Part shown: positions 46,301-54,178 of the stretch, one piece after another
How the letters are laid out: each line of letters starts with the position of its first letter
Position numbering within the stretch: the stretch's first letter is position 1
Assembly: GCA_914767715.1 (NCBI GenBank)
Contig: OU612069.1
Location: 1,736,001-1,800,000 of the forward strand
Direction of reading: 5' to 3'
Length of the DNA: 64,000 bases
From: Membranipora membranacea
Taxonomy: Eukaryota; Bryozoa; Gymnolaemata; Cheilostomatida; Membraniporidae
The notes under the pieces: generated by a model
The model's input: only the letters and a program-made list of their open reading frames with translations
Told to the model about the DNA's origin: nothing
Database searches by the model: none
Translations under genes and position numbers: made by a program

Positions 46301-49300
46301 TTTGACACAAATCTGCCTATCTCGCTCAAAATGACAGTTTCGCTACAAATAATCATTTCTCTCATATTATAGAACGTTATATATGGATATCCACATAACA
46401 AAATTGGAATCAAAGTTTTATAATAATTTTTGAAAATTAAAGATTTTAAACAACTAGGTGGCTCAATTTTATTCATGCATCAAATTATTCTCTGATTCTT
46501 CAGCTCCGTAATGATGTGCTTCTTTAGAAAATTGGTCCACTCTTAGTGCATTTTATATCTATCCCAGTAGAGGCCTTCCCGAAAACGCTCACATCAAGCC
46601 AGACTAACGTTTTGTGACGTCAGAGAGCTGTTTGAGTGACCAGCCTATTGTAAAATCAAAACAAACAGAGCTATCTTGTATTCAATACAGCAGAAAATCC
46701 ATGGTGCTGATTTTCATCTTCCACTATGAGCCTTTGCATCCACATCTCAATTGCAACCTCATGGAAGGGCACTGGCATCCCCATCCCCAAATTTGAGATA
46801 TGATGGTCTAAAAAGTCAGCTTATTTGTGTGATTTCTGCAAATGTAGGTCAACACAGAGCACTGAACTAAGGCTATATTGTGTAGTAAGGTATTCTATGA
46901 AAGGCCCCCATTGGGTACAATACTCCACTGAAATCCACTGGCTAAGTAAACAAACTTGGAATTTTATACTACAACAAGCACGGCGGTGTGTGTGTTCGAT
47001 TGAGAATAAATGACACATGCTATAAACTGAGGTAAGATGCAGGTCAGATAATAAAATAATCGAGCGATAGCTGAGTCATCGGCTGCACAAAGTTGGTGAA
47101 AATAGGGCGACGACGGAAAGGAGATCAAGAATTTTTAGACCTTAGCATTCCAATTTGTTTTAGCTTTAGACTTTAGATCAAGCTTTAGACATTAACTGTG
47201 TTACTGTTCTCACATTCTTGAAACTGACAAGCTTATCAGTATGCCTGCGTGCCGTTATGTATAATAATGTGAACTTTACTAGAAACTTTCGGTGAGGACC
47301 TGCTGTTTGCCATCCATTGTATATTTATATTTGGAGATTTTTAATTGATCCAACTTTATCAGCAGACAAATATTCTATGTGATGATAAAGTTCTAAATAA
47401 TGTTCTGGGTAGATGGCGTGCCGAGGTAAATCCAAAAAATACTGTGCTGCGGCTAACTGTGACAAAGATTCTTTTTATTTGTTTAAATAGCCAGAAAGTC
47501 AACCACATTTTTATTTACACAAATTTTTGCTGATTATGTAAATCAAAATCCATTTGTCATCAATTATTGTAATGTCCATTGAAATATTATTGTCTTTCTG
47601 CTTGAGAAACAAGCCTACCTCTACATGCATGTCTTCCACGGTCAGTTCTTGGGAAGAAACCTATTCCTTCACCATCAGTTGCCTGCCCTATTCCTCTAGA
47701 ATGGCCCCAGAAGCTTCATTCTCTGAATCAACAGATCTGTCACTTAGATAACATCAGTTATCTGACGACATTGCCATTGAAATATTTTGCACAAAACTAA
47801 GGATCGTGAATTTAATAATGTGTGTTGAATAATGTTAGACAAATTGATCGTAGCTAATAAACTCTGGCTTTGGCTCTGGCTCTGTGAATTGGGGCTTGTA
47901 TCATTCCTGTTATGGATGTTTATACGATGAGCATATTTTGCAATCATCGATGAGGTAATTTATCATGAGCCCCAATAATGTTTGTTTTGACAGCAATGTG
48001 ATTATTTATGTGGGGAGAGCCTTGTCAAAGATTATAAAACATTGGCCATGTAGACAAAACCGCATCCACTAGGATACTGTGTGTAGTCAACAAAGATGTT
48101 GATGCGTGACCTATTTAGCTAAAGTTGTTGAATAATTTCTATCAACTCAGCGCACTAACAGCTCTGTGACGTCAAATATCACACCCTTTTCAGCGTTAAT
48201 TTTATGCGAGCGTTTTTAGGAAGGCCTCTACTGCGATAGATATATAATGCACTTAGAGTGGATCAATTTTTTTAAGAAGCATATCATTACGGAGGTAAAG
48301 AATCAGAGAATAATGTGATGCATAAGTAATATTGAGCCACCTAGTGGTTTAAGGCCCTAATTAGGCCGCAAAAAAGCCTCAGGTTGCCCACAGCTGCCCT
48401 ACACTGTTGAGCGCAACATTCATGCATTGGGAACATAGTCAATAACCATGAATTATGAGACAATGATTTACCAGTTTTTATGTTGATTATTGATAATCAA
48501 ATTTCTTTCACCTCTCTCGCCTATTTTGGTTTGGCAAAAGTACAGGGGTACTTTGACATGGGACATCGTTTGAACTAAATAGACAAAATCGATTCATTCA
48601 TGAATGATAGATTTCACATCTGTGTTCTGTACTGATATACATCTTTTTCAGGACTGATCTGTCATAACTATCTGCAGTCAGCAAACCAAACTGAAGCCGG
48701 ACAGCATATCCAGGCTGGGAAACTGAAGATTGAGGTACTTCTGGGGAAGTGTAAAGAATTCAAAGATCACAAAACGCTCGCAAAGTTAAGGATGTAAGTA
48801 TTTATGCCCGATATCAGCTTTATATTTGATAGAAGTAATTTGATATAGGCAGGCATCATTTGTATGATTCAATGCTGCATAAAGGATTGACTTATCATGC
48901 TACCGTCAAATAATGTTGTAATGCTAATCAAAATGTTTTAGGAAAGAAGCTATGTTCCTCTACTGGGCTAAGGACTTGGAAACAGCAATAAGGAGTGTTT
49001 TGGATGCTATGATCAGCTACGACTTGTTCCTACAAGAATCAGGATTTAAAAGCAAATCTGAGTACACTTTAGGGCTGTTCAAAAATCTGCATGACATGCT
49101 AAAAGAGTATTGGCTACATTGGCGTCAAGAAAATCGCACAAGGTGGGAACAATTGACAAAAACATAGAACAGATTTAGCAAAAAAATAGTAGGGGAGTCA
49201 AAATCATAATCATATCAAATTCATAACAACAGAAGGGGGGCTGTTATCACCTCCTGCGAGGTCTTGGGGGTATTTTATAAGGTATATAAATTTTCACTGT

Positions 49301-50491
49301 AAATCTATGTCCGACTAAAACTATGTGAACTCAATCCCGCATTATTCATTTTTGTGTACTGTCTTCAACTCTTTACCATCATTAAAGGCCAAGCCCAATG
49401 AAGTTCTAACTTACTATATTATGTTTTTCATGAGGTTCTAAGCTCTCATTTGAGCCATTGGACAAAACTCTACACCTACGACAGGCAGATCTGTTGATGC
49501 TCAAAGCTGATGCTTCATGAAAACAGTCATCGTCCCAGCTCATGACGTCACAAGCAGTGTTTTCTTAAATTTCTGTGATAACGGATGTGAATAAAGCAAT
49601 CCAAATATTAGGGGAGTGATGGTACAGATCCCCTCAAAAACTTTGGAATGAGTGAATAATGTATCAGGCTTCAATCACCTTAATTTTTATTGGATATTTT
49701 TGTTAGGAACAATCAAATCACAATGGATAATACAAACAGTAAAAACCATTAGTGGCAAATGTTAAACACTGTCTTTGACGTCAGAAGGTGAAGGACATTT
49801 AAATGGTTTCTCAATGTGACTGAATTTATTGACTGTTTGATGGAGATGTCATCTTTGAGCATCAGCAGATCTGGTTGTGGTAGGTGTAGAATCTTGTCCA
49901 ATAGCTCATCTGGAAGCTCATCACCTAAAGTAAAACATGACAACACTTCATTGGGCTTGGCCTTTAACACTGAATTTCAAGGCATTTATTGTTAATTGAA
50001 ATACAATACAATAATGTGTTTGCGGCTATCGGCTTGTGACGTGTTTTATGAATGTTTTAAAGGTACACAATGTTAGAACGAGGCAGCGATGATGGAGCAC
50101 GTCTGGACTTCATCAAAAAGTTTCTGCAAACCTATGGTAACGCAGACCAGTTTGAAGCTCTCAATTATCTTGGTTCAAAGGTGAGAAGTCACTCAGGGTG
50201 TGCTGTCGCTTCAGAAAAAACGCTAATGGTATGCATCTCTTGTGCTGTATAATAGTGCTTATTAACACACGATACAACATGCACAGTTTTTCCCACAAGT
50301 CTTATTTCTATCATTTTAGTGATTTTCATCACTTTAATACATGGGATAAAGTAAAAGCCACTACATAGTCATAGTTACCACCAAGATTGTGAAATCCTTT
50401 GCTGTAACCATCTTGATTAAACAAAACTCGTTCAACCTGTTCTATTTTATTACCCTTGCAGAAACCAGTTGGCGTGGAGGCAACATCATAA
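34252..50491 (+). CDS. Gene B: NB-ARC protein with helical tail, paralogue of gene A, 5' partial
   Basis: Exons on the plus strand: 34252-34389, 34902-35533, 35817-36047, 36647-36840, 37889-38045, 38571-38725, 38904-39101, 39291-39415, 39553-39738, 44709-44828, 48652-48793, 48942-49142, 50063-50180, 50462-50491 (stop TAA). All junctions are GT/AG and in phase, and through exon ten the phases equal those of gene A. The protein is about 840 residues: pre-P-loop linker, NB-ARC, winged helix, helical region. It then departs from gene A and ends in a helical tail instead of LRRs. The NB-ARC keeps the P-loop (GRGGVGKT), but Walker B reads LLFDGAD, the sensor strand ILVTTSK lacks the arginine, and the GLPL position reads GLQYAL. 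A regulatory or decoy partner of gene A is an inference. The N-terminal exons were not identified. Confidence 0.82.
34454..34508. repeat. Perfect 55-bp palindrome in a gene B intron
   Basis: The arms 34454-34480 and 34482-34508 (27 bp each, starting ATACCTCCTACCACTGACTT) are exact inverted copies around a single T. It could be a minimal MITE or a site-specific hairpin. Confidence 0.9.
34902..35533 (+). CDS. Gene B exon: NB-ARC core with degenerate motifs
   Basis: A 632-bp exon (acceptor ATATCATTTAG, donor ACA|GTGAGT), phase 1-0, homologous to gene A exon 25642-26234. Motifs in order: Walker A GRGGVGKTQLA (intact), Walker B KCLLFDGADPK (second acidic residue replaced by Gly), sensor strand KWKILVTTSKT (Arg replaced by Ser), then FDREQTCQYL and DGLQYALTV (GLPL proline lost). 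Nucleotide binding looks possible; hydrolysis is doubtful. Confidence 0.88.
35817..36047 (+). CDS. Gene B exon: ARC helical subdomain
   Basis: Acceptor TTATTATTGTAG, donor GCG|GTAATA, phase 0-0, 77 codons. It encodes LMKLISLYDEKYLFSCLL, matching the gene A exon 25038-25262 in place and phase. Confidence 0.8.
36647..36840 (+). CDS. Gene B exon: winged-helix-like segment
   Basis: Acceptor TCATTTGTAG, donor ATCAT|GTGGGT, phase 0-2. It reads LISKALKNQGLATIIGE then KQRIVDVSKLILPSVRVEF. The donor is weaker than its neighbours; phase agreement with the next exon and with gene A supports it. Confidence 0.7.
37009..37531. mobile_element. TTAA-flanked MITE, 523 bp
   Basis: The ends AGTAGCAGACAAC and GTTGTCTGCCACT are inverted repeats with TTAA on both sides (37005-37008, 37532-37535). 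It lies in the intron between gene B exons 36647-36840 and 37889-38045. A partial relative is at 32865. Confidence 0.82.
37640..37760 (-). mobile_element. Possible tRNA-like SINE fragment
   Basis: The minus strand has a B-box-like GTGGGTTTGAAACCCATT within a tRNA-like spacing, but no convincing A box. It may be a decayed SINE. Confidence 0.35.
37889..38045 (+). CDS. Gene B exon: helical segment
   Basis: Acceptor ATTCTTTCTTTAG, donor ATG|GTAATG, phase 2-0. It encodes LALIVLTQTMPAEGRVRL and SLRRHIERLLLELEPV, homologous to gene A exon 18887-19052. Confidence 0.82.
38571..38725 (+). CDS. Gene B exon: helical segment
   Basis: Acceptor TTAATGCTTTCAG, donor CCCAG|GTGAGA, phase 0-2. It reads FLNAVLLDSMAYCQMV and SEALDKFSLALCGENYKNL, a TPR-like helix pair matching gene A exon 17248-17393. 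Confidence 0.8.
38904..39101 (+). CDS. Gene B exon: helical segment with DDPDYK motif
   Basis: Acceptor TTGTAATCACAG, donor GAGCA|GTAAGT, phase 2-2. LDDTKKASYLAEKVQDCV followed by DDPDYKYVVKLLQNLP aligns with gene A exon 16400-16609. Confidence 0.82.
39291..39415 (+). CDS. Gene B exon: 125-bp helical segment
   Basis: Acceptor GATTATGACAG, donor TTCAG|GTGAGT, phase 2-1. It has exactly the length and phases of gene A exon 15590-15714. It reads MENPYLIYVFEKLIKFYI. Confidence 0.8.
39553..39738 (+). CDS. Gene B exon: helical segment
   Basis: Acceptor ATGTTTTTTTAG, donor AAGG|GTAGGA, phase 1-1. It reads YADAAIVLCELVTAKYSIP and RLQPMAERLKIGMQAQQEP. It is 87 bp shorter than the gene A equivalent 14897-15169. 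Confidence 0.75.
41275..41570 (-). mobile_element. tRNA-derived SINE with (ATT)n-type tail
   Basis: In the minus reading the head ATCCTAGTGGTTAGCGGGTT (A box) and CGGGGTTCGATTCCCGTGC (B box) at about 41483-41558 leads into a body ending in a run of ATT repeats (about 41279-41296), the 3' tail. It lies in a gene B intron. Confidence 0.75.
42733..43245. mobile_element. Foldback MITE, about 510 bp
   Basis: The left arm (ACAGTTTTTCTGAGTT..., CCAGTTTGGTACTTTTAACC, GCCGCATAGGAAAAAC) is repeated in inverted orientation on the right (GTTTTTCCTATGCGGCGTGG, GGTTAAAAGTACCAAACTGG, AACTCAGAAAACTGT). Arms are about 190 bp with about 90 bp between. No clear target duplication was seen. Confidence 0.75.
43346..43800 (+). 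other. Unidentified short open frames in a gene B intron
   Basis: Beside the foldback element a frame opens MPSDSEEDYLSAEESFETSL, an acidic Ser/Glu-rich N-terminus, and breaks in a TATA run; a second frame (43558-43800) reads AKIYKANENIKRWSSDHSAV. These could be remnants of a gene or transposase carried by the neighbouring element. No family was recognised. Confidence 0.3.
44709..44828 (+). CDS. Gene B exon: last segment shared with gene A
   Basis: Acceptor ATTTTACTACAG, donor CCAAG|GTTAGA, phase 1-1. It reads DGEYWYENGLGTTNFSTDPM and ends SEDELLCQ. The spacing of W, Y, G, D and the terminal EELL/DELL match the first half of gene A exon 10250-10475. Confidence 0.75.
45420..45830. mobile_element. 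Long-inverted-repeat MITE (same family as 15788-16250)
   Basis: The left end (CAGAAATACCAGAGCAATAT, AGTCTGGCAGCT) and the right end (AGCTGCCAGACTATATATTG, GGTCCTTCTGGCAG) are inverted copies. The interior shares GCTGGTACAGCACTAG with 15788-16250. A G13-14 homopolymer near 45695 may be an assembly weak point. Confidence 0.7.
46450..48348. mobile_element. TTAA-flanked DNA transposon, 1.9 kb, about 200-bp TIRs, possible THAP-type N-terminus
   Basis: The ends ACAACTAGGTGGCTCAAT and ATTGAGCCACCTAGTGGT are inverted repeats flanked by TTAA (46446-46449, 48349-48352). The inverted similarity runs about 190 bp (TAATGATRTGCTTCTT, AGTAGAGGCCTTCC). Internally, 47414-47486 (plus) reads MACRGKSKKYCAAANC, a Cys-x4-Cys start reminiscent of THAP, but the rest of the domain was not found. 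TTAA targets occur in piggyBac and Kolobok, and Kolobok encodes THAP proteins, so Kolobok is a guess. Confidence 0.7.
48652..48793 (+). CDS. Gene B exon: TPR-like helical tail
   Basis: Acceptor CATCTTTTTCAG, donor GGAT|GTAAGT, phase 1-2. It reads LICHNYLQSANQTEAGQHI then LKIEVLLGKCKEF, a helix-turn-helix of TPR style. It has no counterpart in gene A. Confidence 0.78.
48942..49142 (+). CDS. Gene B exon: helical tail
   Basis: Acceptor AAAATGTTTTAG. It encodes LYWAKDLETAIRSVLDAMI and YTLGLFKNLHDMLKEYWLHW. The frame continues to a stop at 49167, so an unspliced end there is possible. The internal donor ACAAG|GTGGGA gives phase 2, which fits both exon 50063-50180 and the alternative exon 51107-51162, so splicing at 49142 is preferred. 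Confidence 0.65.
49386..49963. mobile_element. TTAA-flanked MITE with long inverted arms, 578 bp
   Basis: The ends AGGCCAAGCCCAATGAAG and CTTCATTGGGCTTGGCCT are perfect inverted repeats, flanked by TTAA (49382-49385, 49964-49967). Inverted similarity extends about 180 bp inward. It lies in a gene B intron. A further end of the family (AATGGGCTTGGCCTTAA) is at about 51299-51315. Confidence 0.85.
50063..50180 (+). CDS. Gene B exon: C-terminal helical segment
   Basis: Acceptor ATGTTTTAAAG, donor AAAG|GTGAGA, phase 2-0. It reads MLERGSDDGARLDFIKKFL then GNADQFEALNYLGSK. It is open and phase-compatible with 49142. Confidence 0.65.
50462..50491 (+). CDS. Gene B: likely terminal exon
   Basis: Acceptor TTACCCTTGCAG, phase 0, encoding KPVGVEATS and a TAA stop. 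It is short, so support is only the acceptor, phase and stop. An ATTAAA at 51081 could serve as poly(A) signal. Confidence 0.5.
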   Translation, partial: KPVGVEATS

Positions 50492-51106
50492 AACCAACAT
50501 TGTCTTCTTGAAGCAAGGAATTACATATGCTGTTGAACTTTGAACCAGGTTAATGGTACATTGTAATATTTAAACAATTGCCTGTCCTGGAAATTGAGCA
50601 TACTCAGAGCACAATGTTAATGGCTCCTGGCATTTAGAACCATCATTATATCAACCTTATTCCTTGAAAACTAATGAGCTGAGCTCAATGGTTGTCATAT
50701 TTGGAATCTCGGTGCTTCAAATCATGTGTCCACCAATTTTCAGGGCTACACGTATCATGTTCTACAAGTTATTCCAAATAGTGTGCAAAGAAAGTTTGGA
50801 GTTAGGTGGATATAATTTCTTATATCTTAGGAAGTTTATTGAGCTCAATGATGATGTGTGATGATTATTATGAGAGTTTGTTTCAGTTATTTTTGGGAAC
50901 GGAGGCTTTTATAGCTTGCTAAGACACTCGACGCATACTTCTATATTGGATCATGTGAGGGTTTAGAAGTTGTAAGTCTAGATCAAAAGAATGAATAGAT
51001 ACAATTATACTAAAATACCATAATGTTTTTCACCTTGAGGGAATTCCCAATTTATATGTCAAAACTTGGGGGAAAAGCCCATTAAATTTGTTTTTACACC
51101 CCGCAG

Positions 51107-51489
51107 GTATTGCTGCCTAAATCTGGTCACTGGACAGCAGCAGAGTAGTAAAACTGATGGATGTAAGTAATGGAGCATGGGGATTCCAAATTTCATTCCT
51201 TGACCACTAGCATTTAATCAAAATATATCACAATTTACCCTTCTGGAGTGATTCACCATGTACAGCGTTTATATGGAGCCTTAATGGATTAACGGCACAA
51301 TGGGCTTGGCCTTAAAGAATTTATAAAATTCTTAATATGTTCAGGGTATGTTGAAGTGCTTAGATCTCTGCATTATAACCCTTATATGAGGAAGTTATTG
51401 GCTCTTATTAATATCAAGAATCACAGCACCTATTTATATACTTTTTTTTATTTCTTCCAGCACTTGGCACAAAAATCCACAAGAGATGA
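51107..51489 (+). CDS. Gene B: possible alternative terminal exons
   Basis: Segment 51107-51162 (acceptor ACACCCCGCAG, donor GGAT|GTAAGT) is open only in phase 2, the phase left by donor 49142, and reads YCCLNLVTGQQQSSKTDG. It joins in phase to 51461-51489 (acceptor TTTCTTCCAG), which ends KIHKR and TGA. Skipping 50063-50491 would give this alternative tail. No transcript evidence. Confidence 0.35.
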
Positions 51490-54051
51490 TTTTTGCTGCC
51501 AGTAAAGATAGAAAACTGGTAACTAAATGCCATAATCAACCTTAACCGGCAGAATTTTATTTCAGTGGTGTTGCTGAATTTTATCATATTATTACTAATT
51601 TTAGCATATTTCTATTAGATGTTTAACTTTGACATGTAAATACTCTCTTTTGCTATCTTTGTTCTTCAAAACTACTTCCATGAGTGAATCGTAATGAAAC
51701 ATAACCTTCAAATATAAAAACTCTCTTTGAGAAATCTGATCGGCAACAATACATATTCCTATCGCAATACGTGAGTAGTTATAGAACACTGGCAGACACG
51801 GAACAGGGAACCCTTTTCCTGCTGCTATTGTTGTTTGCTTGAAAGGTCGCGGTGACCAGTGTGTCTGTCAAAACCCACTTAGTCACTTAGCTAATACCAA
51901 CAACTTGTCCTAAACTGCATCTTCAGTCACACAAACCATACACATTCACATCTTTCAAACTGCTACAGTTGATCCTGAGGATCATTTGTCTGTCACAGAG
52001 GGAGGTATGGGTTCGATCCGAACATTTCTGGGTTTCTGCATTGGAAATCAATTTTATGAAGTCAAAGTGTTGTTGTTTATTTGATGACCTGTGTCAATTT
52101 GGGCGGAGGGCTGAGAGCGAGCATATGTGGCAATCTCACTATGTTTCCATGGGTCGAATGATACGCGTCAAATCATACTTGCAGCCAGTTTTCCTGCTGC
52201 AGTTTCAGCTTCTTTGACACCAGCTGTGCTTTTGTCATAACAGAACTCCATTTTTATCTGATGTAATGAAACAAGGGGAATGTTGTTGGCCATCGAAATT
52301 GCTTTGTTTGTAAAGGAAAATTCGCCTTGCGTTTTGTGTCTGCTCAAAAATATATCTTGGGTAAACATACAATAGCCAACTCACATGTTCAGCTTCTTGG
52401 CTTATTTATCTAAATCGCAATGCCGTGCCACTAGATGGGCATGGGCAAAATTTAAGTACATTTTGTTGACTTAATGCAATGGTTTGGGGAACTCAGCTTA
52501 CAAATGAAATCTATTGTCGCCGAGTATCCCGGATAATGTTTCAGTGACCTCAATCTTTTATGCCACTACTCCATCTGATGATTATCTATATTATGTTCCA
52601 AATTTGATAACAAAAGCCAAGGTTGAGTAAGCCAGGTTCTGATGGATAATTTTTCTCACCGATGTGAATTTGGTTAGCGAAAGAAGTGTTTTATGTGTAA
52701 TAGATTTATCCACCCTAAGGAACAAAGCGCTGAGTGGGACACCAAACCTTGAAAAGGATCTGAAAAAAATAAAATTCTTAACCATTGAGTCACCAGAGGC
52801 CTACTTGTAAATGAAGACAACTTATACAATGATTCGCATTGTAGCGGCTTTAGATTTTTACTGCCTGGCATTACCTTGAAGTTCAAGACCACAACCGTTC
52901 TCTTCTAACAACATGCATCTAACTGCAACAAACCAAACAACGGACCTTATCATTGTCTACTGAGGAATTCAAGCACAAGCATTGCTCGGGACGCTAAATA
53001 GGTTAACTGATATCAGCTAGAGTGGGGTGATTTTCTCGTTATAGTCATGAAATCGAGTTAACAGGGAGTTTATTTTGGATTGGCTCATATCACATTTTCA
53101 GTACTGCCCCATCTAATGAACACTAAGCAAAAGCGAATTGGCAAAGCAATACGAAACGTTTGCGAATCTAAGCAAACCAGGTTGTTATCATTTGCCACTG
53201 GGCGATTTTGTCCAAATATTAAGATTACCTTGACTAAGTGTAGAAGTACATGAAAATAAGACCACTCAACAGTTGGCCGATCAACAAATGATTTCCAAAT
53301 AGAAAACACGCAATCATCAAGGTTTATATTATGAGCAAAATCACATCTGACTAGTTCCCAACTCCAGTTTTTGCAATGCAAATTAGGTTATAGCCACAAA
53401 TAATAGGTGATAGAAATAGACCGAATTTGGACGGCTTTGTTTATTGAAGACATCATAAAGCATAATATAAGGATCTTTCTCTATTTGTTGATCAAAACAT
53501 AGATATGACTGATGATATCTAAAATAGTTAGAGTTGCAATTCAATATTTACAACGTGCAGGGTCATGTATCTCCGTATGAGCAAAAAATGGTTCTAAAAC
53601 GCCTTGAACTGAAAGCTTAATTAAATATTCAAAATCACAAATTAAGAAAGGCAAGATGTAGATATAATAGTCTGCATAGTGACTTGTATGCAATCTAGGC
53701 TTGTATATAGAATACTACAAGACCACCTTATGGATATACTCTATCTATATCTATGTGGTGTAATAATAGAGAGTGTATGTCTTTTATAAACTTAATTAAC
53801 TCTGAGGGAAATTAGGATATTCAAAATTGAATAATACCATTCTACACAGGGATACTCCTACGTGAAACTTTTAGAGGGCAAATGCTGCATAACGATAATG
53901 TGAGTGGTAAATGGCAGATATAGAGTCAATAAAAGTCTCTTAGTAGGCCTTATGACAGCACAGAATTTGTCCAAAACTCGCTGATGAAAGTCTATTAGTT
54001 GTAGTCTATCATATAAGAGTCGTGTACACTTGTCGTAATTCCTGAAGGTCG
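51490..54051. other. Region between gene B and gene C
   Basis: The 3' ends of the convergent genes B and C face each other here. About 52137 carries one terminus (CACTATGTTTCCATGGG) of the 28436 element family, with no matching second end seen. A minus-strand AATAAA (53440-53445) could end the gene C transcript about 600 bp after its stop. Otherwise nothing was recognised. Confidence 0.4.
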
Positions 54052-54178
54052 TTATTCCTGAAGGTCATCCTCGATCCAGCCGATAATCTTACCCTCCCAC
54101 CCCGGTACGATATCCGAGTCTAAAGTTAACTCCTCTTTGACTGTCCCAAACTCAGGGTCCAAAGCCTTGAACAGAAAT
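54052..54178 (-). CDS. DIXDC1: Gene C terminal exon: second half of DIX domain
   Basis: Acceptor TTTTGTTACAG, phase 2. It encodes [20 protein letters not shown], then [18 protein letters not shown] and TAA. These are the last beta strands of the DIX fold. The stop overlaps a 16-bp tandem duplication (CCTTCAGGAATWACGA). Confidence 0.93.

Larger units (their letters stand above)
44829..48651. other. Gene B intron, 3.8 kb
   Basis: It contains the MITEs 45420-45830 and 46450-48348. The stretch 44829-45419 has nothing recognisable; 45831-46449 has no element with defined ends. Confidence 0.5.

Noticed and set aside
53085-53381. 98-codon minus-strand frame downstream of Dixin
   Set aside because: It lies in the likely 3' UTR/flank of gene C, with no motif and no splice support.
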